Source of the DNA: Fuerstiella sp041398845
Lineage (GTDB): Bacteria; Planctomycetota; Planctomycetia; Planctomycetales; Planctomycetaceae
Assembly (NCBI GenBank): GCA_041398845.1
Contig: JAWKTZ010000010.1
Location: 1 to 64,000 of the forward strand
Direction of reading: 5' to 3'
DNA length: 64,000 bases
Under the pieces are notes generated by a model. That model saw nothing but the letters and a program-made list of their open reading frames with translations, did no database searches and had not been told where the DNA came from. The position numbers were made by a program, and so were the translations under genes. Position 1 is the first letter of the stretch, and every line of letters starts with the position of its first letter. Shown here in pieces: positions 7,307 to 16,676 of the stretch.

Positions 7307-8657
7307 GCATTCTTCGGCGGATGGAGTTGAATCGAACCACAGCACAGGCTCTGTGCAGGCAGAGCGGCCGGGGATTGTTTTGACTTCGCGAACGCAGACG
7401 CCCGGCGGTGTTGCTCCGCAGAATCTTGTGGACCGAGCATCGCATCCGATCTTCGTGATGTCGTACCTTGCGAACCTTGCCATCGTAACGGCCAACGCGG
7501 CCACGTTTGTCTTTGCGGACTGGGTGGCGTGGCTGGCGGCCGGCGGTCAGACGGGTGTTCCGTATCAGGAAGAGCTGCCGGGGCGAGTCATCCAGTATGG
7601 TGTGCTGGCGGCGTTGACGGTGCGGATTTTTCTGGGCGGAGCCATTGATCGATTTGGCGTCCGGCGCGTCTGGCTGACGATGTGTGGCCTCGCGATTGCG
7701 GGGCTCAGCATTTTCGCGACACTGACTGCGTTAACACCGCTGCTGTATGTTGGTCGTATTCTGTATGCGGTGGGACTGGCCGGCATGTTCACCAGCGGCA
7801 TGTTTCACATTCAGTGGAGCGTCGCGGAACATCGGCGGACGGAATTCATTGCTCTGCTGGGCAGCAGTGGTTTCGTGGGCATGATTCTGGGACCTCAGCT
7901 TGCCGATCTGCTGCGCTGGTGGTCTGACGGTCAGGCGGTTTTCTTTCCGCGAGTCTTCACGATGACGGTGCTGCTCATGAGCAGCTACATGGTTTTCATC
8001 GTGCTCATCACCCGCGGGATGCCGCGACCATCCGGCCAGTCCGCTCGACCAACGCTGCTGAAGCTGATGAGACGATACTGGCCCGGAACGGTGATGCTGG
8101 TGTCAATGGCAATGGGCGTGGTCTTTACGGTTCCGTCGCTGTACCTGGTGCGGTTCAATCAGCATGAACACTTTGGCGGCATTTCAACTTACTGGACCAC
8201 CTATGCTCTGACCGCATTTGCGTTTCGAATTCGCACGGCTTCGTTGAGTCAGCACGTGGGCCGCTATCGTTTGATTCTGTTTGGCCTGCTGGCTCAGGGT
8301 TTGGGCCTGTGGGCGATCATCTTTGTGACGTCGTGGTGGCATCTGCTGTTTTCGGCTGTTTTGTGCGGCTTGGGGCACGCACTGCTGTTTCCGTCGATCG
8401 TGTCGTTGGGATCGGGCACGTTTCCGCCTCAGTATCGAGGCAGTGGTACCAATCTGACGCTGGGGTTTCTGGATCTGGGCTCGGGCCTGTCGGCGCCGTT
8501 GCTGGGACGGATCATCGACAGCCATCATTCCAGCACGACCGGGTTTCGATGGATGTTCTTTGCGGCCGGAGCTGTGCCGGTCGCAGTCGCTGCGTTGTGG
8601 TTCGTGCTGAATGGTGGCGCGACCGATGTGGAAGCGTCATCGACGAATGCCGAATAG
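7299..8657 (+). CDS. MFS transporter
   Basis: The 452-residue protein has about twelve transmembrane helices and a recognisable MFS motif A, GGAIDRFGVRRVWL, between helices 2 and 3. A long N-terminal leader of about 45 polar residues precedes the first helix. I place the start at GTG 7299, where GGAG (7288-7291) is well spaced and the frame overlaps the upstream permease by 8 bases; a TTG at 7260 is possible. Position at the end of the ABC operon suggests shared transcription. The substrate is unknown. Its stop abuts the stop of the convergent HlyD-type gene with no intergenic space. Confidence 0.8.
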   Translation: MAEHSSADGVESNHSTGSVQAERPGIVLTSRTQTPGGVAPQNLVDRASHPIFVMSYLANLAIVTANAATFVFADWVAWLAAGGQTGVPYQEELPGRVIQYGVLAALTVRIFLGGAIDRFGVRRVWLTMCGLAIAGLSIFATLTALTPLLYVGRILYAVGLAGMFTSGMFHIQWSVAEHRRTEFIALLGSSGFVGMILGPQLADLLRWWSDGQAVFFPRVFTMTVLLMSSYMVFIVLITRGMPRPSGQSARPTLLKLMRRYWPGTVMLVSMAMGVVFTVPSLYLVRFNQHEHFGGISTYWTTYALTAFAFRIRTASLSQHVGRYRLILFGLLAQGLGLWAIIFVTSWWHLLFSAVLCGLGHALLFPSIVSLGSGTFPPQYRGSGTNLTLGFLDLGSGLSAPLLGRIIDSHHSSTTGFRWMFFAAGAVPVAVAALWFVLNGGATDVEASSTNAE

Positions 8658-10280
8658 TCATTTCAGCAGAACGTCAATCTGGCTGCCGATGGGAATTTCG
8701 GGCCAGAGGCGTCCGGTCGGTTCGACTCGTACCGTCGCCAGACTTTGTCCATTCGCAGACGCTTCTGCCAGCATCGGCAGATTGGTGACCTGACCACAGA
8801 ACCGCTGATTTCCCGGAAAGATCAGGTCCACCGAATTGCCAGGCTGAATTTCGTGCATGCGTCGAGTGGGGACGTTCAGCATGACATAGCGGCGGTCCGT
8901 GTGCAGAATCTTCAGCAGCACATCACCAGCTTCCATGTGGTCTCCCGGCTGGAATCGCACCTGACCAACTCGGCCGTACCCGGGGCACACAACGGCCACT
9001 TCGCGGCTGATTGTCCGGATCTCGCTCAGATACTTCACGGCTTCGTCAAACAGGGCGCGGAGACTGTCCACGCCTGCTGCACGACGGACCTGGTCGGGCA
9101 GCGTTTCCTTCAGGTCTTCCAGTCGCTCCAGACGCAGACGCACGTTGATGGCTTCAGCAGTCAGCATGGCGTCGGAACTGGGTTCGGAGGCCAGACGCAG
9201 GGGAGCGATGGTTGCGACAACAGGCTTTGTGACGACAACGGGCTTTGTGGTGGGAACGGTCAGCGAGAATGCGGGTGCGGGTTCCGACTGTGGCAGGACG
9301 GGCTCAGAGGTCGGTCGAGGAACACCATGATTGGTTTCTCCGGACGCTCCGTAAAATACAAGATTGTTGGTACGAGGTACGCTGGTTTGTTCGTAGACCC
9401 TGGACTGCGAGACCGGTTGCGCAGTCGAGTCACCGGTTGAGGTGTCGGTCACAGACGTTTCCGGAACTGAGGTCGTTGCGTTGGAATCCGGCGAATCGGC
9501 GGGACCAGTCACTGCTGACGCTGATCGCAGTGACTGTTCAGCGTCGCGTTTGACTTCCTGAATCAGGTGAGCCCGAGTGCGCACTTCGGAAATCTCGCGT
9601 TCAACTTCCCGCAGCCGCCATTCCAGATCCAGACTGGCCTGCGCTTCCGCTCGATGCAGTTCGCGTTCCAGTTCCTGCACACGTTGCTGTTGCAGGCTGA
9701 CGATGGAGGTGTGTTCCGTCTTTTCCAGTGTCAGCAGCCGGTCGCCGGTGAAGACTTCGTCACCAGGCTGAACAAACGCTTCCAGCAGTTTTGACGAAGC
9801 GGGAACCCGAACCGATGTAATTTCTGCCGACAGAACTCCGCGCAATGGCTGGTCGGAGCGCAGGCTCAGCCAGTACACCACCAGACAGCCGATCAGCATG
9901 GCGCATGACAGCAGCGACAGTGTCCGAATCAGCGATGCCGGCAGAATTCCCGGGTGGCGATTGGTTACCGCTGCCTTGAGGGTCGGACGACAAAGAGTGC
10001 GTGCCTGTTCGATCCAGGCTTCTTCTGCGAGCGTAGAAAGACTCATTCCCAGTTCGTCAGCAAATCGAGAGGCTTCCCGATCAGTCCACAGAGCCAGTTG
10101 AGCCCACTGGTAGACTCCCAGGCGATTCAAAATTACGGCTTCGCGGGTGTCGACGCCACGAATCTCTGTCAAATCATCCGCTCCGGCCGGCGGACGATCG
10201 AAGACGGGGCCCAGTTTCTGGTCCAGCCGATATCCCGGCGACAGTTGTTCAAACAGGTCGGTTGCCTTGAGTCGGTTCAT
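8658..10280 (-). CDS. HlyD-type membrane-fusion protein with helix-hairpin-helix-like domain
   Basis: The 540-residue protein is an inner-membrane-anchored periplasmic adaptor. After a short N-terminus, residues about 35-85 (ADDLTEIRGVDTREAVILNR, then LGVYQWAQLALWT) resemble the helix-hairpin-helix/DUF4332-type fold. One transmembrane helix follows (LSLLSCAMLIGCLVVYWLS, about 125-145). Next comes the first half of a biotinyl-lipoyl domain (VQPGDEVFTGDRLLTLEK), a coiled coil (QQQRVQELERELHRAEAQA), a proline/threonine-rich low-complexity insert, more helix, then the second lipoyl half (VRFQPGDHMEAGDVLLKI) and a beta domain. The start at 10280 gives a clean family N-terminus. No RND or ABC partner is adjacent. 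Confidence 0.8.
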   Translation of the reverse strand: MNRLKATDLFEQLSPGYRLDQKLGPVFDRPPAGADDLTEIRGVDTREAVILNRLGVYQWAQLALWTDREASRFADELGMSLSTLAEEAWIEQARTLCRPTLKAAVTNRHPGILPASLIRTLSLLSCAMLIGCLVVYWLSLRSDQPLRGVLSAEITSVRVPASSKLLEAFVQPGDEVFTGDRLLTLEKTEHTSIVSLQQQRVQELERELHRAEAQASLDLEWRLREVEREISEVRTRAHLIQEVKRDAEQSLRSASAVTGPADSPDSNATTSVPETSVTDTSTGDSTAQPVSQSRVYEQTSVPRTNNLVFYGASGETNHGVPRPTSEPVLPQSEPAPAFSLTVPTTKPVVVTKPVVATIAPLRLASEPSSDAMLTAEAINVRLRLERLEDLKETLPDQVRRAAGVDSLRALFDEAVKYLSEIRTISREVAVVCPGYGRVGQVRFQPGDHMEAGDVLLKILHTDRRYVMLNVPTRRMHEIQPGNSVDLIFPGNQRFCGQVTNLPMLAEASANGQSLATVRVEPTGRLWPEIPIGSQIDVLLK

Positions 10281-10897
10281 GTGTCCGTCTGCCTTTTGCC
10301 ACGCTGATGAAACTGACGCAGAAACAACCGGGAAAAAAGCGCGCAATCACCCGGTGCTTCCTACACACGTCATCGGCGGCACGTTCCGCAAACGTCCATG
10401 AATTCCGGTAACCCGATCAGGCGTTTTGAGCAGACAGGGCGACACAGAGCCTGCATCTTCACTAAACCTACACCGGCAACTGTGGAATTTGTCAGATATG
10501 CGGGTTATTCCTGATACGGGACGTATGTTCAGTTCTTTGGTGCCGGGACAATTCATTCCAACGAGGTTACGTGATTCGCGGTGACACCGTTTTTGCGGGA
10601 AAACATTGAGTTTCTGAGCGGTTCTCATCGGGTGTCGACAGCATCCGATGGATTCACCTCTGAGGACAATGATTCGCAGAATGTCAACCTGTTTTGCCTA
10701 TTTTATTTTGATGTGGCCTGAATGAGTATTTGGGTTTCGAGTCAGGCTAGGTGTTTTGCATGGCGACGTTAGAATCATGCGTCCGAAACATGATGGTGGC
10801 ACCGTTACTGCCATCTCCCTTCCTGTCGCGGGCCGTTCCTCTCAGGGATTGAGTTCCGGAACGCGCGTATCTCAATGCTTTCGATGGATGAATACAG
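10281..10897. other. Intergenic region between divergent genes
   Basis: These 617 bases separate the minus-strand adaptor gene from the plus-strand DsbD-alpha-like gene. No tRNA, convincing ORF, repeat or terminator was seen. Short ORFs here have irregular composition and no start signals. The region presumably carries both promoters, but I cannot name boxes with confidence. Confidence 0.5.
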
Positions 10898-11647
10898 ATG
10901 GGCATCACTCGTACAGTCTGCTTTGCGGTTCTTAGCATACTTACCGTGGGATCTTCTGATGGTCGAGCTCAGTCGACAGCCAAACCGGCAGCTCCTCCAG
11001 CCACAAATCCCAGGACCGTCGTTCCTGCGGCGGATGAACAGGGTGTGGTTTCCCACATGGCCTTTCGACCCGTGCTTACGGCTGAACCTGTCGGACCGTT
11101 TGCGAAAGGGGAAGACGAAAAGCCGCTGAAGGTGAAGATCTACCCGATGTTCAACAAGCTGCCCAGCAACGACAAGTGTCTGATCGCGATTGAGCTGCAG
11201 GTTGCAAAGGGGTGGCATGTGAATGCGAATCCGTCGCATCCGGACTATCTGGTGCCCACGACAATTGAATTGAAGAGTAGTCAGAAGGTTAAGCTGACGA
11301 AGACGAAGTTTCCCAGACATCATACTCTGGACGTCGCGGGTGAAGACAAGCCGTACCACGTTTACGATGGCAACGCGATTGTCTATGGCCTGCTTGAGGT
11401 TCAGGAACCGGCAACGACGGAATTTGCCGAGCTGGAATTCCATGTGCGATACCAAGGGTGCAATTCTGTCACGTGTCTGCCTCCGGACCTGGTTGTGATG
11501 AAAGGAAAACTGCCGCTGGCACAGGCTGGCGAAGAACTGAAGAAGATCAACATCGAAAAATTCCCGAAGCGGGATGATTCTGAGTCAACGGAAGCAGGCG
11601 GCAAATCAGCCGACTCGGCCGCCAGCCCGGTTGAGTCGCCGAAATAA
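10898..11647 (+). CDS. Secreted DsbD alpha-domain-like protein
   Basis: The 249-residue protein has a signal peptide (cleavage near DGRAQS, residue 25) and then a proline/alanine linker. Its core fits the N-terminal, periplasmic alpha domain of the disulfide reductase DsbD: GWHVNANPSHPDYLVPTTIE near residues 106-125 and RYQGCNSVTCLPP near 187-199. The two cysteines of the last motif match the redox pair CxxxxxC in DsbD alpha. The DsbD membrane and thioredoxin domains are absent, so it acts alone or with a separately encoded partner. The C-terminus is a low-complexity serine/alanine tail. Confidence 0.75.
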   Translation: MGITRTVCFAVLSILTVGSSDGRAQSTAKPAAPPATNPRTVVPAADEQGVVSHMAFRPVLTAEPVGPFAKGEDEKPLKVKIYPMFNKLPSNDKCLIAIELQVAKGWHVNANPSHPDYLVPTTIELKSSQKVKLTKTKFPRHHTLDVAGEDKPYHVYDGNAIVYGLLEVQEPATTEFAELEFHVRYQGCNSVTCLPPDLVVMKGKLPLAQAGEELKKINIEKFPKRDDSESTEAGGKSADSAASPVESPK

Positions 11648-11840
11648 CGTTTTGGTACCAGCGTCCCGGCACGCAGTTCGCCGGAGCGGCATTTCGAGTT
11701 CTGAGGCGTCTGCGGTAGTGTTCCCGCTGCCGCGAAACGCGGATTCAGTGACGTCCCGACGGTGGAAACCCGGTTTTTTGCGTGCTAACCTCCCAACCTG
11801 GCGATTTGATTTTCGACACTCTTTTCAGCACCCGGAAACC

Positions 11841-12350
11841 ATGGCATTGCAGGCAATTGCTGGCGTCAGCCCGTCTTCTGAAGCGGTCGTGATGACCGAG
11901 TATCCTTCGATCGCGGCCGGAGGACTCGGGCAACTCCTGGGGAGTCTCTACGAATCTCTTCCGTTCCGGCTGTTCGGTATGGGCCCCAGTCTGTCGCACC
12001 TGCTGGCATTGCTGACCTCTCCGATCGGTGTGTTGCTGTATGCTCTGCAGAAGCTGTTCGGTCACCGCTATGTTCTGACCAATCGTGCCGTGCAGGTCTG
12101 GTCTTCGCTGGGAAATCGGCTGGTGTCGTCCATTGGTCTGGGAGACTTCGATCATCTGGAACTGCACCAGAGTGCGGGGCAGGTGTTCTATAAAGCCCAC
12201 GACATTCGTTTTGTGGATGCATCCGGGAAGACACTAATGACTCTCGCCGGAGTGAAAGACGCCGGACCGTTTCGAAACGCCATCCAGCGAGCAGCCGATG
12301 CCAAACGGCTGGTCGGCGAATCGATGGCTCGAATTGAAGCACGTGGCTGA
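11841..12350 (+). CDS. PH-domain-like membrane-associated protein
   Basis: The 169-residue protein starts at ATG 11841 (MALQAIAG); the frame is open further upstream, but that part has no coding character. One or two hydrophobic segments (LLALLTSPIGVLLYALQKLF, about 55-75) are followed by HRYVLTNRAVQVWSSLGNRL, the usual opening of a bacterial PH domain (bPH2/YdbS-like), and by FVDASGKTLMTLAGVKDAG. The function is unknown beyond probable membrane association. Confidence 0.65.
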   Translation: MALQAIAGVSPSSEAVVMTEYPSIAAGGLGQLLGSLYESLPFRLFGMGPSLSHLLALLTSPIGVLLYALQKLFGHRYVLTNRAVQVWSSLGNRLVSSIGLGDFDHLELHQSAGQVFYKAHDIRFVDASGKTLMTLAGVKDAGPFRNAIQRAADAKRLVGESMARIEARG

Positions 12351-12433
12351 TCTCATCGCCGCAGCAGAAGATTGTACGTCAACCAGTCTGTTGACTGAAA
12401 GACGATTGCTGGCTGTGGCGCACTGAAGGTTTC

Positions 12434-13225
12434 TCAGATCATGTAGTCCGTTGTGCGACCCAGAATGCGGTCCACCAGTTCCTGCGGCAGATCGATGGCC
12501 GGTGAGCGTTCCGGGTCGAGGTCTGTGGGGTTGATTCCACAGTAAACCGACCATGGTCCCAGATGTCGCCATCGTCCTGCTCGACGCGGTTCGTTGGGCA
12601 GCACAGGAGTCGTGCAGCGGTTGCATCCGATTGTGGAATAGCCCTGATCGTGCAACGGGTTGGTGATCACATTGTTGTCAGTGATATAGTCGGCCAGTTG
12701 GGTGTCGTCGAAGTTGACCAGCGGGTTAATTCGCAGGACGTTCAGTCGAGTATCAACGGCCAGGATCGGACAGGCTCCGCGAGCTCCGCCATCGGATCGT
12801 CTGAGACTGCCGACCAGAGCATCGAAATCGTCGGCGACCGCGTCCAGAGGAGCCGACTTTCGCAGTTCGCAGCATTCCTTCTGACCCTCGGGCGAAAGAT
12901 ACAGGACTCCACGTTCGGCCGTCTGTTCGGCCATGGTCTTTTCCGGGTGCAGCGTGCGAATGTTGAGTCCATATTCTGCCATGAGTCGATCGCGGGTTTC
13001 CAGAGTTTCCGGAAACAGAACGCCGGTGTCGACAAACAGCAGGGGCATGTCGAGAGGAATCGTGTGCAGCATGTGGCAGATTGTGTTGCCGGACTTCTGC
13101 ATGGACGACAGCGCGGCTACCCGGTCAGCAAAGGTTGTTTTGGCCCACTGCAGCAGTTCCTGAGGCGTGCGTTCTTCGAACGTGCGGTTCAGATCAATCA
13201 AATCGGCCTGACTAAGCCTTGCCAT
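12434..13225 (-). CDS. cysH: Phosphoadenylyl/adenylyl-sulfate reductase
   Basis: The 263-residue enzyme reduces activated sulfate (APS or PAPS) to sulfite in assimilatory sulfate reduction. PLLFVDTGVLFPETLETRD (about 61-79) is the typical nucleotide-binding strand and loop. Cysteines C118-C119 (KECCELRK) and C201-x2-C204 (GCNRCT) form the CC/CxxC set that binds a [4Fe-4S] cluster in APS-using enzymes, so APS is the more likely substrate. The C-terminal catalytic Cys is C229 in SVYCGIN, where most enzymes have ECGLH. The start at 13225 is chosen because the family begins near here. No other sulfate genes are adjacent. Confidence 0.87.
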   Translation of the reverse strand: MARLSQADLIDLNRTFEERTPQELLQWAKTTFADRVAALSSMQKSGNTICHMLHTIPLDMPLLFVDTGVLFPETLETRDRLMAEYGLNIRTLHPEKTMAEQTAERGVLYLSPEGQKECCELRKSAPLDAVADDFDALVGSLRRSDGGARGACPILAVDTRLNVLRINPLVNFDDTQLADYITDNNVITNPLHDQGYSTIGCNRCTTPVLPNEPRRAGRWRHLGPWSVYCGINPTDLDPERSPAIDLPQELVDRILGRTTDYMI

Positions 13226-13326
13226 AGTAAATATCCTGTGTTTCGAGCAACCGCAGACGACTCGCGGCATGTGCCGCGAATGATAGCGGATTTCCCGAAC
13301 GTCACCAGTTGTCTGCTATGGCAGTC

Positions 13327-13858
13327 CTGTGGGTGGCACAACTTCGAAGAAGGTGTGTCGCGCCGCGATGGGAAACCGTGATGACGTGTGGTGTTCACAG
13401 ACAACGTGGTTTGTGGGAAGGGCGCTGCATCACAGTTTCCAATGGCTGCGCCACATTGCCTGAACGGCAACCTGTGCCACCCGCTGCCTGCTTCGGGTGG
13501 CTGTGGGTGGCACATTTTCGAAGAAGGTGTGTCGCGCCGCGATGGGAAACCGCGATGACGTGTGGTGTTCACAGACAACGTGGTTTGTGGGAAGGGCGCT
13601 GCATCACAGTTTCCAGTGGCTGCGCCACACAGGTTGCCTGAACGGCAACCTGTGCCACCCGCTGCCTGCTGCGGGTGGCTGTGGGTGGCACAACTTCGAA
13701 GAAGGTGTGTCGCGCCGCGATGGGAAACTGTGATGATGTGTGGTGTTCACAGACAACGTGGTTTGTGCCGAGGGGGTTGCAGCACCGTTTCCGATGGCTG
13801 CGCCACACAGGTTGCCTGAACGGCAACCTGTGTCACCCGCCGCCTGTTGCGTCTGCTG
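13327..13858. repeat. Three tandem copies of a structured ~177-bp repeat
   Basis: Three head-to-tail copies start near 13329, 13503 and 13680, each opening with GTGGGTGGCACA. Inside each copy are inverted arms: GTGTCGCGCCGCGATGGGAA on the left pairs imperfectly with GTTTCC..TGGCTGCGCCACA on the right. Copies 2 and 3 then have an 11-base perfect stem (CACAGGTTGCC, loop TGAAC, GGCAACCTGTG), and CCACCCGC/GCGGGTGG forms a further stem. A diverged single copy lies at 34500-34670. The ORFs through it are by-products of the repeat. It occupies the stretch between cysH and the DUF1598 gene. Confidence 0.88.
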
Positions 13859-13864
13859 TGGTGA

Positions 13865-15529
13865 CTACTTCTGAGCGGCGTCCCACCACCAGCGATTATT
13901 CTGCTGGCCGAGCGGTGATGCTGATTTGCTCTGACCTGCGAGAGCCTCAACGGTTTTCATGCGACTCTTGTCGTTCAGTAGTTCCGACAGGTCCGCTCGA
14001 ACGCCTCCGGCCACCTGAATCACAACGCTGTTGCCGTTGAAGACTCGGAAGTGAGCGGCCGTCATCAGTTCCTTCGGGACATCGACAGGACGCGTCTGAA
14101 ATTCGCCGCGATCCGAAAACGTCCCCGGTGTCCAGCCTGACTGTTGAGCCAGTCCGTGCGAATGAACCAGAGCCGATACCATTGCCAGATCAAACACGTT
14201 TTCCAGATCAGCAAAGACAACATCCTGTCGGGCGAGTTCAGGCAGGTGTCGGGTGAACAGTTCCGCGAACTTCGCGTTGCTCAAACTGGCCTTGCCGGTT
14301 GCCTGCCGTGTTCCGTTGTGGCCGACAACCTGGTCTTCTGACAGGCATTGAATTGCGTTCCCGGCAAACTCATAGACATTGCCGGCGGGCGACCTGTTGA
14401 CGGCGTCGTAGCCAACTGCCATCCACCATCGCAGGGCCGTCATGCTTCCGGAACCGCGCTGTTCTGATCGAGTCATCAGGTCGAAGTAGCTTTTCATCCC
14501 TTCCGGTCCCTGGCGTTTGCCGATGCCGATTTCCTTCATGCGATAATCGGCTTCCACAATGACGGATGCGATACGGGAATCATGCGGAACTCCCTGAACA
14601 ATCACATTCTGCAGTCCCAGACGTTGTTCCAGTTCTTTGGTGAACGCTGCAGCCGTCGATGGTTTCAGAGAACGACGGTTTGTGTTGACGAATTCCTGAA
14701 CGGCGGCGACCTGGGTCTGTTTGGGATCGATCGTACACAGGAATCCGTGAGTCCCGTTGCGGCTGAAGGTGCGTGTCAGGGTCACCAGGTCGTCCAGATT
14801 CAGCGTTGGACGCTGGTTGTCGACGCTGACAGTTCGTCCGGTGCTGTCCTGAGTCCAGTCGCCGGCAGGTCCGGCGATGACGATGTCGCTGGTTTCCGGA
14901 AACACAAACAGAAAATCAATGCGACTCAGTCCGGCCAGTGTGCGGACATCGTCAGGAATGGCATGGCCATTCGTGATCAGCCGGGTTACGTACGCTTCCA
15001 GACGCGGCAGCGACACCATTCGCAGCGAGGACATGGTTCGCACATCGGCGTTGTGGTTGGCCTGTCTGGCAAGTTCTGCAGCTTTCAGAAGATGACTGTC
15101 GTCGGTGATGGACTTCAGTGCCGCCAGGACGGCGGGTGCAGCGACGAAGACGCCCTGTTGAGAAATCGAAAGCTGTCCGCCTTCTCCATCGACATCAAAC
15201 CACTTGGCGGGCGGGCTGGTCTGCTGTTGAATGAGCAGCATAATTTCACTGAAGTTGGCGAACGGGTTGCCTCCGGCAGGCTGAGGCATTACCTGCTGAG
15301 CTCGGTTGGCCGTCGTGCGATCTCCGGTGAGTTCTGCGGCGGAACGGATGTTCTGCACGGCTGTGGTGAAGTCGCCCTGCTCGGCGGCAATGCGAGCCTG
15401 CATCTTCAACTGTTCGGCCTTCAGGGCCGCTGACGGCTGGCTTGCGACGTTGTCGTTGGCCATGACCGAAGCCGAGAAGGACAGCAAGACGGATGCGACG
15501 GTCAGCAGGTGCAGAGTGGATCTCAGCAT
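13865..15529 (-). CDS. DUF1598-type secreted planctomycete protein
   Basis: The 554-residue protein starts at ATG 15529 with a clear signal peptide (LHLLTVASVLLSFSASVMAN). The mature N-terminus is helical, with a TPR-like look (AEQGDFTTAVQNIRSAAEL). The core contains WFDVDGEGGQLSISQQGVFV and LFVFPETSDIVIAGPAGDWT, then VEADYRMKEIGIG, which I associate with the DUF1598 family found in planctomycetes. Its molecular function is unknown. The C-terminus is short and basic, ending NNRWWWDAAQK. It is divergent from mutM. Confidence 0.7.
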   Translation of the reverse strand: MLRSTLHLLTVASVLLSFSASVMANDNVASQPSAALKAEQLKMQARIAAEQGDFTTAVQNIRSAAELTGDRTTANRAQQVMPQPAGGNPFANFSEIMLLIQQQTSPPAKWFDVDGEGGQLSISQQGVFVAAPAVLAALKSITDDSHLLKAAELARQANHNADVRTMSSLRMVSLPRLEAYVTRLITNGHAIPDDVRTLAGLSRIDFLFVFPETSDIVIAGPAGDWTQDSTGRTVSVDNQRPTLNLDDLVTLTRTFSRNGTHGFLCTIDPKQTQVAAVQEFVNTNRRSLKPSTAAAFTKELEQRLGLQNVIVQGVPHDSRIASVIVEADYRMKEIGIGKRQGPEGMKSYFDLMTRSEQRGSGSMTALRWWMAVGYDAVNRSPAGNVYEFAGNAIQCLSEDQVVGHNGTRQATGKASLSNAKFAELFTRHLPELARQDVVFADLENVFDLAMVSALVHSHGLAQQSGWTPGTFSDRGEFQTRPVDVPKELMTAAHFRVFNGNSVVIQVAGGVRADLSELLNDKSRMKTVEALAGQSKSASPLGQQNNRWWWDAAQK

Positions 15530-15829
15530 GAAAGGTGCCTTTGTTCGATCGTGAGTGATCGCGGGTGTTGCAGAAGTACGGGCTCCCACCCGGCCGGCCA
15601 TCGCGTCAACTCTCCTGGAAGCGCGAGAAAATCCTAGCGCTAGCATCGCCGCCGAAGTTGTCTGCGTCAAGGAAATTCCTGCAATTGAGCGGCATCTACA
15701 GCCTTCCCGACGCCTGGAGTTTGGCGGCTGTGCTGGTCCTTCCGGTGATTCCCATTACACTCAGCCAGCCGCCGCACCGAAGCCGTGGCCTATTCCGTTT
15801 GACCCGCAGATTTCAGACGAACCGCAGAC
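15530..15829. other. Divergent promoter region
   Basis: About 300 bases between the DUF1598 gene (minus) and mutM (plus). No gene or repeat is apparent. It contains the imperfect dyad GATCGTGAGTGATC near 15548. Both flanking genes must be transcribed from here, but no promoter boxes are convincing. Confidence 0.4.
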
Positions 15830-16666
15830 ATGCCGGAGCTTCCCGAAGTTGAAACCATGGTTCGCGGCCTGAGACCGGAGATCGAAGGTCGCCGCATTCT
15901 GGATGTCGAATTCTGCCCGTGTACTCGCAAGCCCATCACCGTGGCACCTAGGGGCAGAATGTTTCGATCCCGAATGGCGGGACGAATCGTCCGTCGTGTC
16001 CAGCGACTGGCCAAACGAGTCGTCCTGGAACTGGATGATCAGCAGAGCGTCGTCATCGAACCTCGCATGACCGGCCTGATGCTGGTCTCGGCTCCGCCAA
16101 CACAGGAGCATCGTCGGCTTTGCTGGCACCTGTACAAAGAGCGAGGTCACTGCAGTTCATTCGAATTCTGGGACCGCCGCGGGCTCGGAACTGTGCGGTT
16201 GCTACGGCCTGCCGAGATGGAAATTCTGCGTGCATCACTGGGGTGCGACGCTCTGCAGATGACGGTCGACCAGTGGGTGTCCCAGTTGCGGGGGACCGGT
16301 CGAGCCATCAAAGTGGCGATGCTGGATCAAACGTTTGTTGCCGGGATTGGCAATCTTTATGCCAGTGAAATCCTGCATCGAGCGGGAGTGTCGCCGCTGA
16401 AGCCGGCTGCGAAATTGCGACGGCCGCAGATCGAACGCATTGCTGAGGAAACTCAGGCAGTGCTTCGGGAAGCCATTCGGTACGAAGGTTCAACTCTCAG
16501 CGACGGCACGTATCGCAATGCACTGAACAAAGACGGCGGTTATCAGAACGAACATCGCGTGTACGCCAAAGCCGGTGAGTTCTGCGGGCAGTGCTGCAAG
16601 GGGATCATCAAACGCATCGTGCAGGCTCAGCGAGCCACGTTTTACTGTCCACGCTGTCAGAAGTGA
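15830..16666 (+). CDS. mutM: Formamidopyrimidine-DNA glycosylase
   Basis: The 278-residue base-excision repair enzyme removes oxidised purines such as 8-oxoguanine and nicks the abasic site. The N-terminus MPELPEVETMVRGL has the catalytic Pro2 and Glu3. The helix-two-turn-helix region is seen in VAGIGNLYASEILHRAGVSP (about 167-186). The C-terminal zinc finger is C-x2-C (FCGQC) followed by C-x2-C (YCPRC) at the end. Length and order match the family. The ATG at 15830 is fixed because Pro2 must follow Met1. Confidence 0.95.
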   Translation: MPELPEVETMVRGLRPEIEGRRILDVEFCPCTRKPITVAPRGRMFRSRMAGRIVRRVQRLAKRVVLELDDQQSVVIEPRMTGLMLVSAPPTQEHRRLCWHLYKERGHCSSFEFWDRRGLGTVRLLRPAEMEILRASLGCDALQMTVDQWVSQLRGTGRAIKVAMLDQTFVAGIGNLYASEILHRAGVSPLKPAAKLRRPQIERIAEETQAVLREAIRYEGSTLSDGTYRNALNKDGGYQNEHRVYAKAGEFCGQCCKGIIKRIVQAQRATFYCPRCQK

Positions 16667-16676
16667 TGTGGTTGCT

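Noticed and set aside
13327..13858. Possible CRISPR array or small protein family in the triplicated repeat
   Set aside because: Units are ~177 bp with internal stems and no short repeat-spacer alternation. ORFs differ in frame between copies.
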